Source: an uncultured Azospirillum sp.
GTDB lineage: Bacteria; Pseudomonadota; Alphaproteobacteria; Azospirillales; Azospirillaceae
Assembly: GCF_946480385.1 (NCBI RefSeq)
Contig: NZ_CAMLJP010000092.1
Span: 1 to 26,077, forward strand
DNA length: 26,077 bases
Direction: 5' to 3'
The notes beneath the pieces were generated by a model. That model did not search any database, was not told the origin of the DNA, and saw only the letters and a list, made by a program, of their open reading frames with translations. How positions within the stretch are numbered: position 1 is the stretch's first letter; each line of letters opens with the position of its first letter. Below, one piece after another: positions 14,779-21,860 of the stretch. A program made the translations under genes and the position numbers.

Positions 14779-15723
14779 TCAGTACAGAACGTTCTGGGCT
14801 TCCGGCGTCGCAAGGTTGGCCTTGGTCACCAGCACCACGCCGGTGTCGAGCGTCTTTTCGACCTTCTCGTGCTTGGTCAGCTTGATCGCCGTCTGCACCC
14901 CCAGATAGCCCATCTGGTAGGATCCCTGGACGGCGATGGCCTCCAGCGTGCCGTCCTTGACGAAACCCTGGAGATCCTGGTTCCCGTCGAAGCCGACGGC
15001 GACGACATGGCCGGCCTTGCCGCTTTGGGCCAGCGCGCGTCCCATGCCGATGGCGGTCGGCTCGTTGGCGCCGAAGATGCCCTTCAGGTCGGGGTTGGCG
15101 GCCAGCACGTCGGTGGTCTGGTTCAGCGCCGTCGCCATCTGCGACTGCGAATAGAAGGGACCGACGATCTCCAGCTTGGAATGGTCCTTGATGTATTTGG
15201 TGAAGCCGCCGACCCGGCCGATCTCCGACCCGGCACCGGCGACATAGGACATGACGGCGATCTTACCGGTGGAGCCGACCTTGTCGATCAGCGCCTTGGC
15301 GCACAGCTCGCCCGCCTTGACGTTGTCGGTCGACAGCATGGCCTGGTAATACTGCTTGCCGGCGTCGGAGACTGGGGAGTCGATCAGCACGACCGGGATC
15401 TTCGCTTCCCACGCCTTCTTCAGGACCGGGACCAGCGCATCGGGGTCGGAGGGGGCGAGCACGATGCCGGCGACCTTCCGGTTCACGGCGTTCTCCACCA
15501 TGTTGACCTGATCGGCGATGGCCGATTCCGCCGCCGGACCCTGGAAGGTCATGGTGTAGCCGTCCGCCTCCTTCTGGGCGGCGGCAGCGCCCTTCTGCAC
15601 ATTCTGCCAGAAGGTGGAGTTCACCGTCTTCACCACCACCGCGATTTCCTTGTCGGCGGCCATTGCCGCACCGGCGGCGAGGGCGATGGCGGACGCCAGA
15701 CAGGCCGAAACGAAGCGCTTCAT
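14779..15723 (-). CDS. Sugar ABC transporter periplasmic binding protein
   Basis: A 314-residue protein of the ribose/galactose-binding (Peripla_BP_4) class. It starts with a Sec signal peptide, M-K-R-F-V-S-A-C-L-A-S-A-I-A-L-A-A-G-A, with a likely cut after A-M-A about residue 22. The mature part has the usual features: V-K-T-V-N-S-T-F-W near the start, I-V-L-A-P-S-D-P-D-A in the first lobe and I-F-G-A-N-E-P-T-A-I-G in the hinge region. GGGAGTG lies six bases before the ATG. With the permease and ATPase upstream it forms a complete carbohydrate-uptake class 2 transporter. The neighbouring enzymes point to L-fucose or a similar deoxy or L-sugar as the ligand. Confidence 0.92.
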   Translation of the reverse strand: MKRFVSACLASAIALAAGAAMAADKEIAVVVKTVNSTFWQNVQKGAAAAQKEADGYTMTFQGPAAESAIADQVNMVENAVNRKVAGIVLAPSDPDALVPVLKKAWEAKIPVVLIDSPVSDAGKQYYQAMLSTDNVKAGELCAKALIDKVGSTGKIAVMSYVAGAGSEIGRVGGFTKYIKDHSKLEIVGPFYSQSQMATALNQTTDVLAANPDLKGIFGANEPTAIGMGRALAQSGKAGHVVAVGFDGNQDLQGFVKDGTLEAIAVQGSYQMGYLGVQTAIKLTKHEKVEKTLDTGVVLVTKANLATPEAQNVLY

Positions 15724-15778
15724 GGTTTCACTCCCTGTTGGATTATTTTGGGCAGACGTTTGCTTTCGAAAACGCCGG

Positions 15779-16867
15779 TCAGCGCCGGTTGCGGATCTGG
15801 TCGATCCAGACAGTCAGGAGAATGACCAGACCGATGATGATCTGCTGGGTGAAGGCCGACACACCGTTCATGTTCAGCCCGTTGCGCAGGATGCCGATCA
15901 CGAAGGCTCCGATGGCGGTGCCGGAGATCGTGCCCACCCCGCCGATCAGCGAGGTTCCGCCGATGACCGCACTGGCGATGGCGTCCAGCTCGTACATCAC
16001 GCCTTCGTTCGGCTGGGCGGTGACGAGGCGGGACATCAGCACGCAGCCGGTCAGGCCGGCCAGCGTGCCGGACAGCACATAGGTGAACAGGGTGACGCCC
16101 GCGACGTTGACGCCCGACAGCCGGGCGGCTTCCGCGTTCGATCCCACGGCGTAGATGTGGCGGCCCAGCGTTGTGCGGCTCAGCATGATCGCCACGGCGA
16201 TGGCGATCACCACCATCAGCACCACCGGATAGGGGATGCCGGGGAAGACCACGTCGGGAAAGCCGTCCTCGCCGATGCGGACGATGCGGAACATGGCGCC
16301 GTTGCCAAGCTCGCCGAAGGATTCGCCCAGCCCCGACACGGCCCGCGCGCCGGTGATCTGCAGGGCGACGCCGCGCGCCACCATCATCATGCCCAGGGTG
16401 GCGATGAAGGGCGGCAGCTTCAGCCGCGTCACGCACAACCCGTTCAGCAGCCCGCAGAAGGCGCCGACCAGGATGCCCAGCCCCATGCCCACGGGCACCG
16501 GCGCTCCCGCCTTCACCGCCAGCGCCGCCACCACGCCGGCCAGCGCCAGGACGGAGCCGACCGACAGGTCGATGCCACCGGTGATGATGACGCAGGTTGC
16601 GGCGATGCCGAGATAGGCGATGGAGGTCACCTGCAAGGCGATGGTCATGCCATTGCCGACGCTGAGGAAGGCGTCGCTGGTCGTGGAGAAGACGGCGATC
16701 AGCACCAGAAGCCCGGCGAGTGCGGCGAATTTCTGGATCAGGTCCTTGCGCCGGTCGTTCATCATCCGGCCGTTCATCGCCTGGGCGATCTCCCCCGGCG
16801 GCTGGCGTGGGGAAGCGGCTGTTTCAAGGACCTTGGTGGTGGGGTTGCTGGTGGTGGGATTGCTCAT
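15779..16867 (-). CDS. Sugar ABC transporter permease (RbsC-like)
   Basis: A 362-residue membrane protein of the RbsC/AraH family with about 8-10 membrane segments. Two copies are expected to form the sugar channel. Family marks are G-G-I-D-L-S-V-G-S-V-L-A-L-A-G near residue 110 and A-V-G-S-N-A-E-A-A-R-L-S-G-V-N-V near 235, the cytoplasmic loop that contacts the ATPase. The N-terminus (about 50 residues) is longer than usual and begins with the repeat S-N-P-T-T-S-N-P-T-T; a shorter start is possible at a downstream Met. I keep the ATG at 16867 because it makes an ATGA overlap with the ATPase stop and has GGGAG upstream. Confidence 0.92.
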   Translation of the reverse strand: MSNPTTSNPTTKVLETAASPRQPPGEIAQAMNGRMMNDRRKDLIQKFAALAGLLVLIAVFSTTSDAFLSVGNGMTIALQVTSIAYLGIAATCVIITGGIDLSVGSVLALAGVVAALAVKAGAPVPVGMGLGILVGAFCGLLNGLCVTRLKLPPFIATLGMMMVARGVALQITGARAVSGLGESFGELGNGAMFRIVRIGEDGFPDVVFPGIPYPVVLMVVIAIAVAIMLSRTTLGRHIYAVGSNAEAARLSGVNVAGVTLFTYVLSGTLAGLTGCVLMSRLVTAQPNEGVMYELDAIASAVIGGTSLIGGVGTISGTAIGAFVIGILRNGLNMNGVSAFTQQIIIGLVILLTVWIDQIRNRR

Positions 16868-18450
16868 GGCGTTTCGGCTCCCGGTGCCGCCGGGCGGCCG
16901 TGGCCCGAGGCGAAATGCATGATGTCTTCCTGGCTGGTCTCGCGCGTGTTCAGCACGGCGGTGATCCGGCCTTCGTGGAAGACGGCGACGCGGTCGGTCA
17001 GGCCGAGGATCTCCGGCAGTTCTGAGCTGATGAGGACCACGCCGATCCCCTCGGCGGCCAGCCGGTCGAGAAGCTGGTAGATGGCGAATTTTGCACCGAC
17101 GTCAATGCCGCGCGTCGGCTCGTCGAAGAACAGGATGCGCGACTGGCGGAACAGCCACTTGGCGATGACGATCTTCTGCTGGTTGCCGCCCGACAGCAGG
17201 CGGGCCACCTGATGCGGCGACGGCGTGCGGATCGACAGCATCTGGATGTAGCGCCAGGCCGCCTGTTCCTCCGCATTGCGGTCGATGAAGCCCAGCGCGT
17301 TGGACACCGCGCCCATGTTGGCCAGCGTCAGGTTCTGGGTGACCGACATCTTGACCGCCAGCCCGTGGCTCTTGCGGTCCTCCGACAGGTAGGCGATGCC
17401 GTGGGCGATGGCGTCGCGCGGGGTCTTCACCGTGATCTCGCGGTCGCTCAGCCGGATGGTTCCGGCGTCCAGCGGGTCGGCGCCGAAGATCGCCCGCGCC
17501 ACCTCCGTGCGGCCGGCTCCCATCAGCCCGGCGAAGCCCAGGATCTCGCCGCGCCGCAGCTCGAACCCGACATCGTGGAAGACGCCGCGGCGGGTCAGGC
17601 CGCGCACCTCCATCAGCACGTTGGCGGTGGGGGTGGAGGTCCGCTCCGGGAACTTGTCGTCCAGCGAGCGGCCGACCATCAGCGCCACGATCTCGTCGAC
17701 GCAGGTGTCGGCGAAATCGCGGGTATCGACATAACGGCCGTCGCGCAGCACCGTCACCCGGTCGACGATCAGCGCCATCTCGTCCAGCCGGTGCGAGATG
17801 TAGATGATCCCCACCCCCTGTTCCTTCAGTTCCCGGATCACCTGGAACAGCAGGGCGGTCTCGGATTCGGTCAGGGACGAGGTCGGCTCGTCCATGATGA
17901 CGATCTCGGCGTTCAGCGACAGCGCCTTGGCGATCTCCACCATCTGGCACTGGGCGACCGACAGCGATTTCACCGGTGCATCGGGGCGGATGTCGACGCC
18001 CAGCCGGTCGAGGCAGGCCTGGGCCTGCCGGCGCAGGGCGGTACGGTCGACAAAGCATTTGCTGGGCCAGCCGCGTTTCGGCTCGCGCGCCAGGAAGATG
18101 TTCTCGGCCACGCTCAGATGCGGGACGAGGTTCAGTTCCTGGTGGATGATGGCGATGCCCGCCCGTTCGGTGTCGAGCGAGGAGGCGAAGCGGCGGACCT
18201 CGCCCTTGTAGGTGATGCTGCCCTCGTCGGGCTGGTACTGGCCGCTGATGATCTTCATCAGCGTCGATTTGCCGGCCCCGTTCTCTCCGCACAGCGCGTG
18301 GACCTCGCCACGACGCAGGTCGAAGCCGACGCCATCCAGCGCCAGCACGCCGGGGAACCGCTTGGTGATGTTGTCCAGCCGCAGCAGCTCGGCTCCCGCC
18401 AAACCATGGGGGAACCGGCCGGCGGCCGTATCGAGCGACGCTTGCTGCAT
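16864..18450 (-). CDS. Sugar ABC transporter ATP-binding protein with two NBDs (RbsA-like)
   Basis: A 528-residue ATPase with two nucleotide-binding domains. The first has Walker A G-E-N-G-A-G-K-S (residues 55-62), a modified signature L-S-V-A-Q-C-Q-M-V-E and Walker B I-V-I-M-D-E-P-T. The second has the degenerate Walker A G-L-M-G-A-G-R-T-E that is normal for RbsA-type proteins, the signature L-L-S-G-G-N-Q-Q-K and Walker B I-L-F-F-D-E-P-T-R-G-I-D. The reading frame stays open to 18717, but I start at the ATG at 18450: GGGAGGTGCC lies just before it, the upstream translation is low in complexity, and family length is about 500. It is the first intact gene of the fucose-type operon, after the SDR stub. 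Confidence 0.94.
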   Translation of the reverse strand: MQQASLDTAAGRFPHGLAGAELLRLDNITKRFPGVLALDGVGFDLRRGEVHALCGENGAGKSTLMKIISGQYQPDEGSITYKGEVRRFASSLDTERAGIAIIHQELNLVPHLSVAENIFLAREPKRGWPSKCFVDRTALRRQAQACLDRLGVDIRPDAPVKSLSVAQCQMVEIAKALSLNAEIVIMDEPTSSLTESETALLFQVIRELKEQGVGIIYISHRLDEMALIVDRVTVLRDGRYVDTRDFADTCVDEIVALMVGRSLDDKFPERTSTPTANVLMEVRGLTRRGVFHDVGFELRRGEILGFAGLMGAGRTEVARAIFGADPLDAGTIRLSDREITVKTPRDAIAHGIAYLSEDRKSHGLAVKMSVTQNLTLANMGAVSNALGFIDRNAEEQAAWRYIQMLSIRTPSPHQVARLLSGGNQQKIVIAKWLFRQSRILFFDEPTRGIDVGAKFAIYQLLDRLAAEGIGVVLISSELPEILGLTDRVAVFHEGRITAVLNTRETSQEDIMHFASGHGRPAAPGAETP

Positions 18451-18563
18451 GGCACCTCCCCATCCGGTGCGCCCAATTCGTCCAGGGCGCACCGTCTGGC
18501 TGCTTTGTCGAGCAAACCGTTTTGTCGCGCCGGCCGCGCCGTTCGGCTGCGGCCGGGACGGCG

Positions 18564-18656
18564 TCACTCCGCCATGCGCACCTGCTGGCGCTGGCGGCCC
18601 ATGCCCTGCGCCGCGGCGGTGACGATGGCGGTCTTGCCTTGCAGTCCCGCAGCCAT
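18564..18656 (-). pseudogene. Truncated short-chain dehydrogenase stub
   Basis: A 30-codon frame starts at ATG 18656 after GGGGGAGAC and reads M-A-A-G-L-Q-G-K-T-A-I-V-T-A-A-A-Q-G-M-G-R, then diverges and stops at TGA 18564. The readable part is the first beta strand and glycine-rich NAD(P)-binding turn of a short-chain dehydrogenase. The form L-x-G-K-T-A-x-V-T-A-A-x-Q-G-x-G-R is typical of 2-keto-3-deoxy-L-fuconate dehydrogenase-like SDRs. The rest (about 225 residues) is missing; only 113 bp separate the stub from the ATPase start, so most of the gene has been deleted. It keeps its promoter and ribosome-binding site and may now act only as a leader for the operon. A functional 30-residue peptide is less likely. 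Confidence 0.75.
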
Positions 18657-18717
18657 GCCGGTCTCCCCCTTTGTTGTCCAGCCCGTTGCGATCCGGCCGG
18701 TCGATGGGACCCCACAT

Positions 18718-18734
18718 GATCCGTTCAGCGGATC
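18718..18734. promoter_or_regulatory. Perfect palindrome GATCCG-N5-CGGATC at the operon start site
   Basis: gatccg-ttcag-cggatc is an exact inverted repeat (6-bp arms, 5-bp spacer). It covers roughly +2 to +18 of the transcript predicted from the promoter at 18743-18771. A protein bound there would block initiation, so it is a good candidate repressor operator, most simply for the IclR-family protein encoded just upstream. Confidence 0.6.
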
Positions 18735-18742
18735 GTTTGTTT

Positions 18743-18771
18743 TATATACACATGGTCGTTGCGCCTGTAAA
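18743..18771 (-). promoter_or_regulatory. Sigma-70-type promoter of the sugar transporter operon
   Basis: On the minus strand TTTACA (18766-18771) resembles the -35 box (5 of 6) and TATATA (18743-18748) the -10 box (4 of 6), separated by 17 bp. It lies in an AT-rich island between the iclR stop and the SDR stub, correctly placed for the operon running from 18656 to 11276. Confidence 0.6.
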
Positions 18772-18775
18772 TCGC

Positions 18776-18793
18776 TGTTTCATTCCAGAGACA
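18776..18793. promoter_or_regulatory. TGTTTCAT-type motif upstream of the transporter promoter
   Basis: TGTTTCATTCCAGAGACA matches the motif at 19647-19664 in 13 of 18 positions. It lies just upstream of the predicted -35 box, a usual activator position, and overlaps the last codons of the iclR gene. It is a candidate second binding site for the IclR-family regulator. Confidence 0.35.
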
Positions 18794-19595
18794 GGATTTC
18801 CGATATACGACGGGTTGCCTCGTCCAGCGCCGCCAGGATCTCCTCCGGTTCCTTCGGGACCTGCCGGGTGCGGAGATAGGGGCAGGTCAGGGCGGCGATG
18901 GCCCCGCCTTCCCGCCGGTCGATCACCGGGCTGGACAGGTCGATCACCGCCTCGGTGATGCTGCTGGGGCGCCAGACATGGCCGGCGGCGCGGGCGGCGT
19001 CCAGCGTCCGGGTCAGCGCGTCCAGGTCGATCCACGGGTCTTCCCGGCGCAGCTCTTCATAGAGGCTGTGGCGCCGCCTGGCGTTGACGAAGGCCATCAG
19101 GCAATGGCCGGAGCCTGTCAGCACCAGGGGCTGGCGATAGCCGATGCGGACGGTGAAGCCGATGTGACTGGTGCTCTCCACCCGCGCCACCACCGCGATC
19201 TGCGTGCCGGACATGACGGCGAGGTGGCAGGAATAGCCGGTGGTCTCGGCAAAGGCATTCATGAAGGGCAGGGCGATTTCGATCAGCGAGCGGTTGACCG
19301 GCCGGTTCATGCCCAGCCGGAACAACCGGTCGGTGACGCGGAAGCGGTCGTCGCCTTCGGGCCGCTCGATATAGCCGCGCTGTGCCAGCACCGAGACCAT
19401 GCGGAAGATCTCGCCCTTGGTCCGCCCCACCCCGTCGCCGATCTGCTGCAACGACTGAGGATCGCGGCATTCGGACAGAAACTCCAGGATATCGAGCCCC
19501 TTTTCCAGCGCGGGGGCCGAATATCGCCGCTCGCGATCGGGAGCATTGGGCAATTCGGCAGGTGTATCCGTCGGATCGATGTCGGTCCCGTTCAC
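18780..19595 (-). CDS. IclR-family transcriptional regulator
   Basis: A 271-residue regulator. The N-terminal winged helix spans about residues 25-95 (S-A-P-A-L-E-K-G-L-D-I-L-E-F-L, then L-Q-Q-I-G-D-G-V-G-R-T-K-G-E-I-F-R-M and a wing ending in R-F-R-V-T-D-R-L). The C-terminal effector domain follows, with G-Y-S-C-H-L-A-V, T-G-S-G-H-C-L-M-A-F and the terminal A-A-L-T-C-P-Y-L. It starts at GTG 19595, preceded by GGGGAGG at six bases. It lies directly upstream of the transporter operon on the same strand, so it probably controls that operon in response to the sugar or a pathway acid. Palindromes at both its own and the operon's upstream region are candidate sites. IclR proteins can repress or activate; the sequence does not decide which. 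Confidence 0.93.
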   Translation of the reverse strand: MNGTDIDPTDTPAELPNAPDRERRYSAPALEKGLDILEFLSECRDPQSLQQIGDGVGRTKGEIFRMVSVLAQRGYIERPEGDDRFRVTDRLFRLGMNRPVNRSLIEIALPFMNAFAETTGYSCHLAVMSGTQIAVVARVESTSHIGFTVRIGYRQPLVLTGSGHCLMAFVNARRRHSLYEELRREDPWIDLDALTRTLDAARAAGHVWRPSSITEAVIDLSSPVIDRREGGAIAALTCPYLRTRQVPKEPEEILAALDEATRRISEILSLE

Positions 19596-19646
19596 GCTGG
19601 CCTCCCCTCTTGTGCCAATATCGGTGTGTTTTGCATATGGTTCCTC

Positions 19647-19664
19647 TGTTTCATCAGAAAAACA
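19647..19664. promoter_or_regulatory. Inverted repeat TGTTT-N8-AAACA upstream of iclR
   Basis: TGTTTCATCAGAAAAACA has exact TGTTT/AAACA arms and lies 52 bp before the iclR GTG start. It resembles the motif at 18776-18793 in front of the transporter operon, as expected for an autoregulatory IclR-family site. Confidence 0.4.
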
Positions 19665-19881
19665 ATGCCGGACTCGTCAGCTCCTTTGGGGCAAGCGCGC
19701 AAAGGGGGGCTACGCCGCCTGTTGTCCGGGGGCAGCAGGTGCTGTGCCTGGGTGCAGCCGTAGGCGGCGTTGTCGCGAAAATCGGTTTGTGCCGCTGCCT
19801 GGAGGGGGCTGGTGCAAAAAGGCCGCTCCGGTGGTGCTCAGGAGGCCAAGCGGGTATAGGGGCGGCTGAATCCGGTCTCCA

Positions 19882-20036
19882 ATGCCGGACAAGGCGAATG
19901 AACCCCACCGCCATAAGACCCCGAAGGCCCGCTATCGTGTGGAGAATCGGGCGGTTACGATGCGGCGCATCGCCGATGCAATGACCTGGCGGTGTGGGTG
20001 ACGCTGGAGGCGACCGCCGCCTGTTCGGCTTCCTGA
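19882..20036 (+). pseudogene. Frameshifted IS5-type transposase N-terminal remnant
   Basis: From ATG 19882 one frame reads M-P-D-K-A-N-E-P-H-R-H-K-T-P-K-A-R-Y-R-V-E-N-R-A and then loses similarity. From TAC 19956 a second frame continues Y-D-A-A-H-R-R-C-N-D-L-A-V-W-V-T-L-E-A and stops at TGA 20034. Joined, they rebuild the IS5-family N-terminus, R-Y-R-V-x-N-W-A-x-Y-D-A-A-L-R-R-R-G-D-L-T-V-W-V-T-x-E-A, with a frameshift of two bases and the key Trp changed to Arg. No catalytic domain follows. It marks an old insertion between the fucose locus and the McrBC-like module. Confidence 0.65.
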
Positions 20037-20218
20037 GCGCAACCACGCCAAACCGGCAGGAGATGCACCACCTGCTCAATGACCCAGGGGATGCTATCAG
20101 CAGGCGTGCTTACCGGCAGCGTTGGTCTCAAGCATTGCTCAGAGGCGTCGTCTACAGCGTCAACCGTCTTGTTCTCCTTGGTATTTCCGCATGAGGCCTT
20201 AGACGGAGCAAGGCGCTC

Positions 20219-21859
20219 TCACATCAAGGATTCAACGGCGCTCGCCCGCGAACCCATCACATGGCCGCAGTGAACGCGCAGGCAGGATGCCAAGCCATTT
20301 CCATCAGCACCGCTCAACACGGCGCCGAAAGCGTGCTCCGCAACGTAATCGGCTGTGGCATAGGCCGAGGCGTCCTGGTCCAGCGCAGGGACGATGATGA
20401 ACGCGGCATGGGCTTTGCGGTCGCGATGGCGCAGGGCGTCCCGGTAGACGTGCAGGTCGCGCAGCGCGTCATGCACGGCGGCGCGGCTGGCGCGATATTT
20501 GGCGTCGAGGATCACCCACCCGTGGCAGTCGCCGTCCGTCTCGAACACGATGACATAGTCGGGACGGAGTTCCCCGCTCAGGCTGCGCCATAGGGCGGGC
20601 TTGCCGGAATGCGCCCGGAACGTCTGTTGGTACAGCAGCCGCACGGACGCGGTCGGACGGTCATTCCGCCGCCATTCAACGGCGGCATGGGGCTTCTCCT
20701 CGTGCGCATCGCCGGCCGGCTCGGACCAGCGCGCCGTCCAACCTGGGCCGAGCGCCGCCTGCACCGCGTCGGCCAGCCTGTAGAAGACCACCGCCTCGTA
20801 CAGGTCGTAGGTCCGCTTCATGCTGGCCTCCAGCGCAGACTCGGCATCGAACTGCAGGCCGGCGCCGAGCAGCCGGTGCGCCAGACGCTGGACCGCGGCC
20901 GCGGCGGGCAGATCCGCCAGCGCCTGCGAGGCGCCCTCCCGCGCCGGTTCGGGCGGCGACTGTCGGAAAGCGGGGGCGGACAACGCGTCGGCCAGCGCGG
21001 CGCGGTGCTGACGGCATTGCTCGGCGACCCGCGCGGCATACCCGCGGACGAACGGATCGATGCGCCAGTTGCCGCTGCCGGCCAGTGTTTCGAACCGGCG
21101 CGCCGTGGCGTCCACCATCTGGCGCACCCGCAAGAGCTGGAAGTGGAGATGGCGGGTGACCGGGTGGTCGTGGTTGGTCACTGTGACCGGCTGCTCCACG
21201 CCGGGCAGCACGGCCAGCCGCTCCCCGGTGCCCCGTTCGCCGGGGCGCAGGGCCAGCAGGGTCCGCGGATGGTTGGCGAGCCAGCGCACGGTCTGGGTGT
21301 CAGGGCGCCGCGCCATGGACAGCGGCGCCAGATCGCGCCGCCGCCGCACGGCAATCGGCGGGTCGCGCAGGAAGCGGCGGAGGTGTCGCAGCAGTTCCGG
21401 CAGGAGCGCGTCCAGCACCGCCGGGAAGATCGCCGCTGCGGTCGGACCGGCGATGCGCCCACCCTGCTGTCCCGGCGACATGCCCCAGGGAAGGGCGGTC
21501 GAGCGCTCCGACAGCTCGTTCAGCATGGCCGTGAAGGCTTCGATGCCAAGCTTCCCAGGGTGTGGCTGCACATCGAGGATCAGCCGGCGCCTGCGTTCGC
21601 CAACGGTGACGGACAGGCTCGTGCGTCCCGCCCAGCTGTCGATGACGAACTCGTAGGCGGCTTCCACCTGTCCTTCCACCATGCCCAGCCGGGCTGGTGC
21701 GAGGTCGTCGCCCCCCATATGGACCGTCGGCGCCTCCGCGGCCCTCACCCGCAATCTCAGCCTGTCGCCCTCCGCGCAGGCGACGATGGCGTCATCGTCC
21801 GGCGGGGTCGCGTCCTGCCAGTCATGGTTCTTCCGGTACAGGAAAAGCGTGATGTCCAC
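20219..21859 (-). CDS. McrC-like DUF2357 nuclease subunit
   Basis: A 546-residue protein, second gene of a two-gene module. A PD-(D/E)XK-type nuclease core is visible near residues 430-456: E-L-R-P-D-Y-V-I-V-F-E (Asp434) and W-V-I-L-D-A-K-Y-R (Asp452-Ala-Lys454). It is preceded by the helical segment T-Y-D-L-Y-E-A-V-V-F-Y-R-L-A-D-A common to DUF2357/McrC-like proteins. The N-terminal 150 residues look like the beta-rich DUF2357 domain. It should cut DNA when driven by the AAA+ partner. I start it at GTG 21859, one base after the stop of the AAA+ gene with GGAG six bases upstream; the in-frame ATG at 21916 would overlap that gene by 56 bp. The two proteins are thus translationally coupled. Confidence 0.8.
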   Translation of the reverse strand: MDITLFLYRKNHDWQDATPPDDDAIVACAEGDRLRLRVRAAEAPTVHMGGDDLAPARLGMVEGQVEAAYEFVIDSWAGRTSLSVTVGERRRRLILDVQPHPGKLGIEAFTAMLNELSERSTALPWGMSPGQQGGRIAGPTAAAIFPAVLDALLPELLRHLRRFLRDPPIAVRRRRDLAPLSMARRPDTQTVRWLANHPRTLLALRPGERGTGERLAVLPGVEQPVTVTNHDHPVTRHLHFQLLRVRQMVDATARRFETLAGSGNWRIDPFVRGYAARVAEQCRQHRAALADALSAPAFRQSPPEPAREGASQALADLPAAAAVQRLAHRLLGAGLQFDAESALEASMKRTYDLYEAVVFYRLADAVQAALGPGWTARWSEPAGDAHEEKPHAAVEWRRNDRPTASVRLLYQQTFRAHSGKPALWRSLSGELRPDYVIVFETDGDCHGWVILDAKYRASRAAVHDALRDLHVYRDALRHRDRKAHAAFIIVPALDQDASAYATADYVAEHAFGAVLSGADGNGLASCLRVHCGHVMGSRASAVESLM

Positions 21860-21860
21860 G

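Larger units (their letters stand above)
19596..20218. other. Gene-poor interval with mobile-element debris
   Basis: Between the iclR start and the McrC-like stop no intact gene can be supported. It holds the iclR upstream region (with the TGTTTCAT motif) and an IS5-type transposase remnant at 19882-20036. The rest (about 19665-19880 and 20037-20218) has open frames on both strands but none resembles a known protein. Base composition is more mixed than in the flanking genes, which fits an insertion-prone junction between the sugar locus and the defence module. Confidence 0.5.

Noticed and set aside
16864..18717. A longer ATPase starting at 18717
   Set aside because: The extra 89 residues are of low complexity and unrelated to ABC ATPases; the ATG at 18450 has a strong ribosome-binding site, and the upstream DNA is the SDR stub in another frame.
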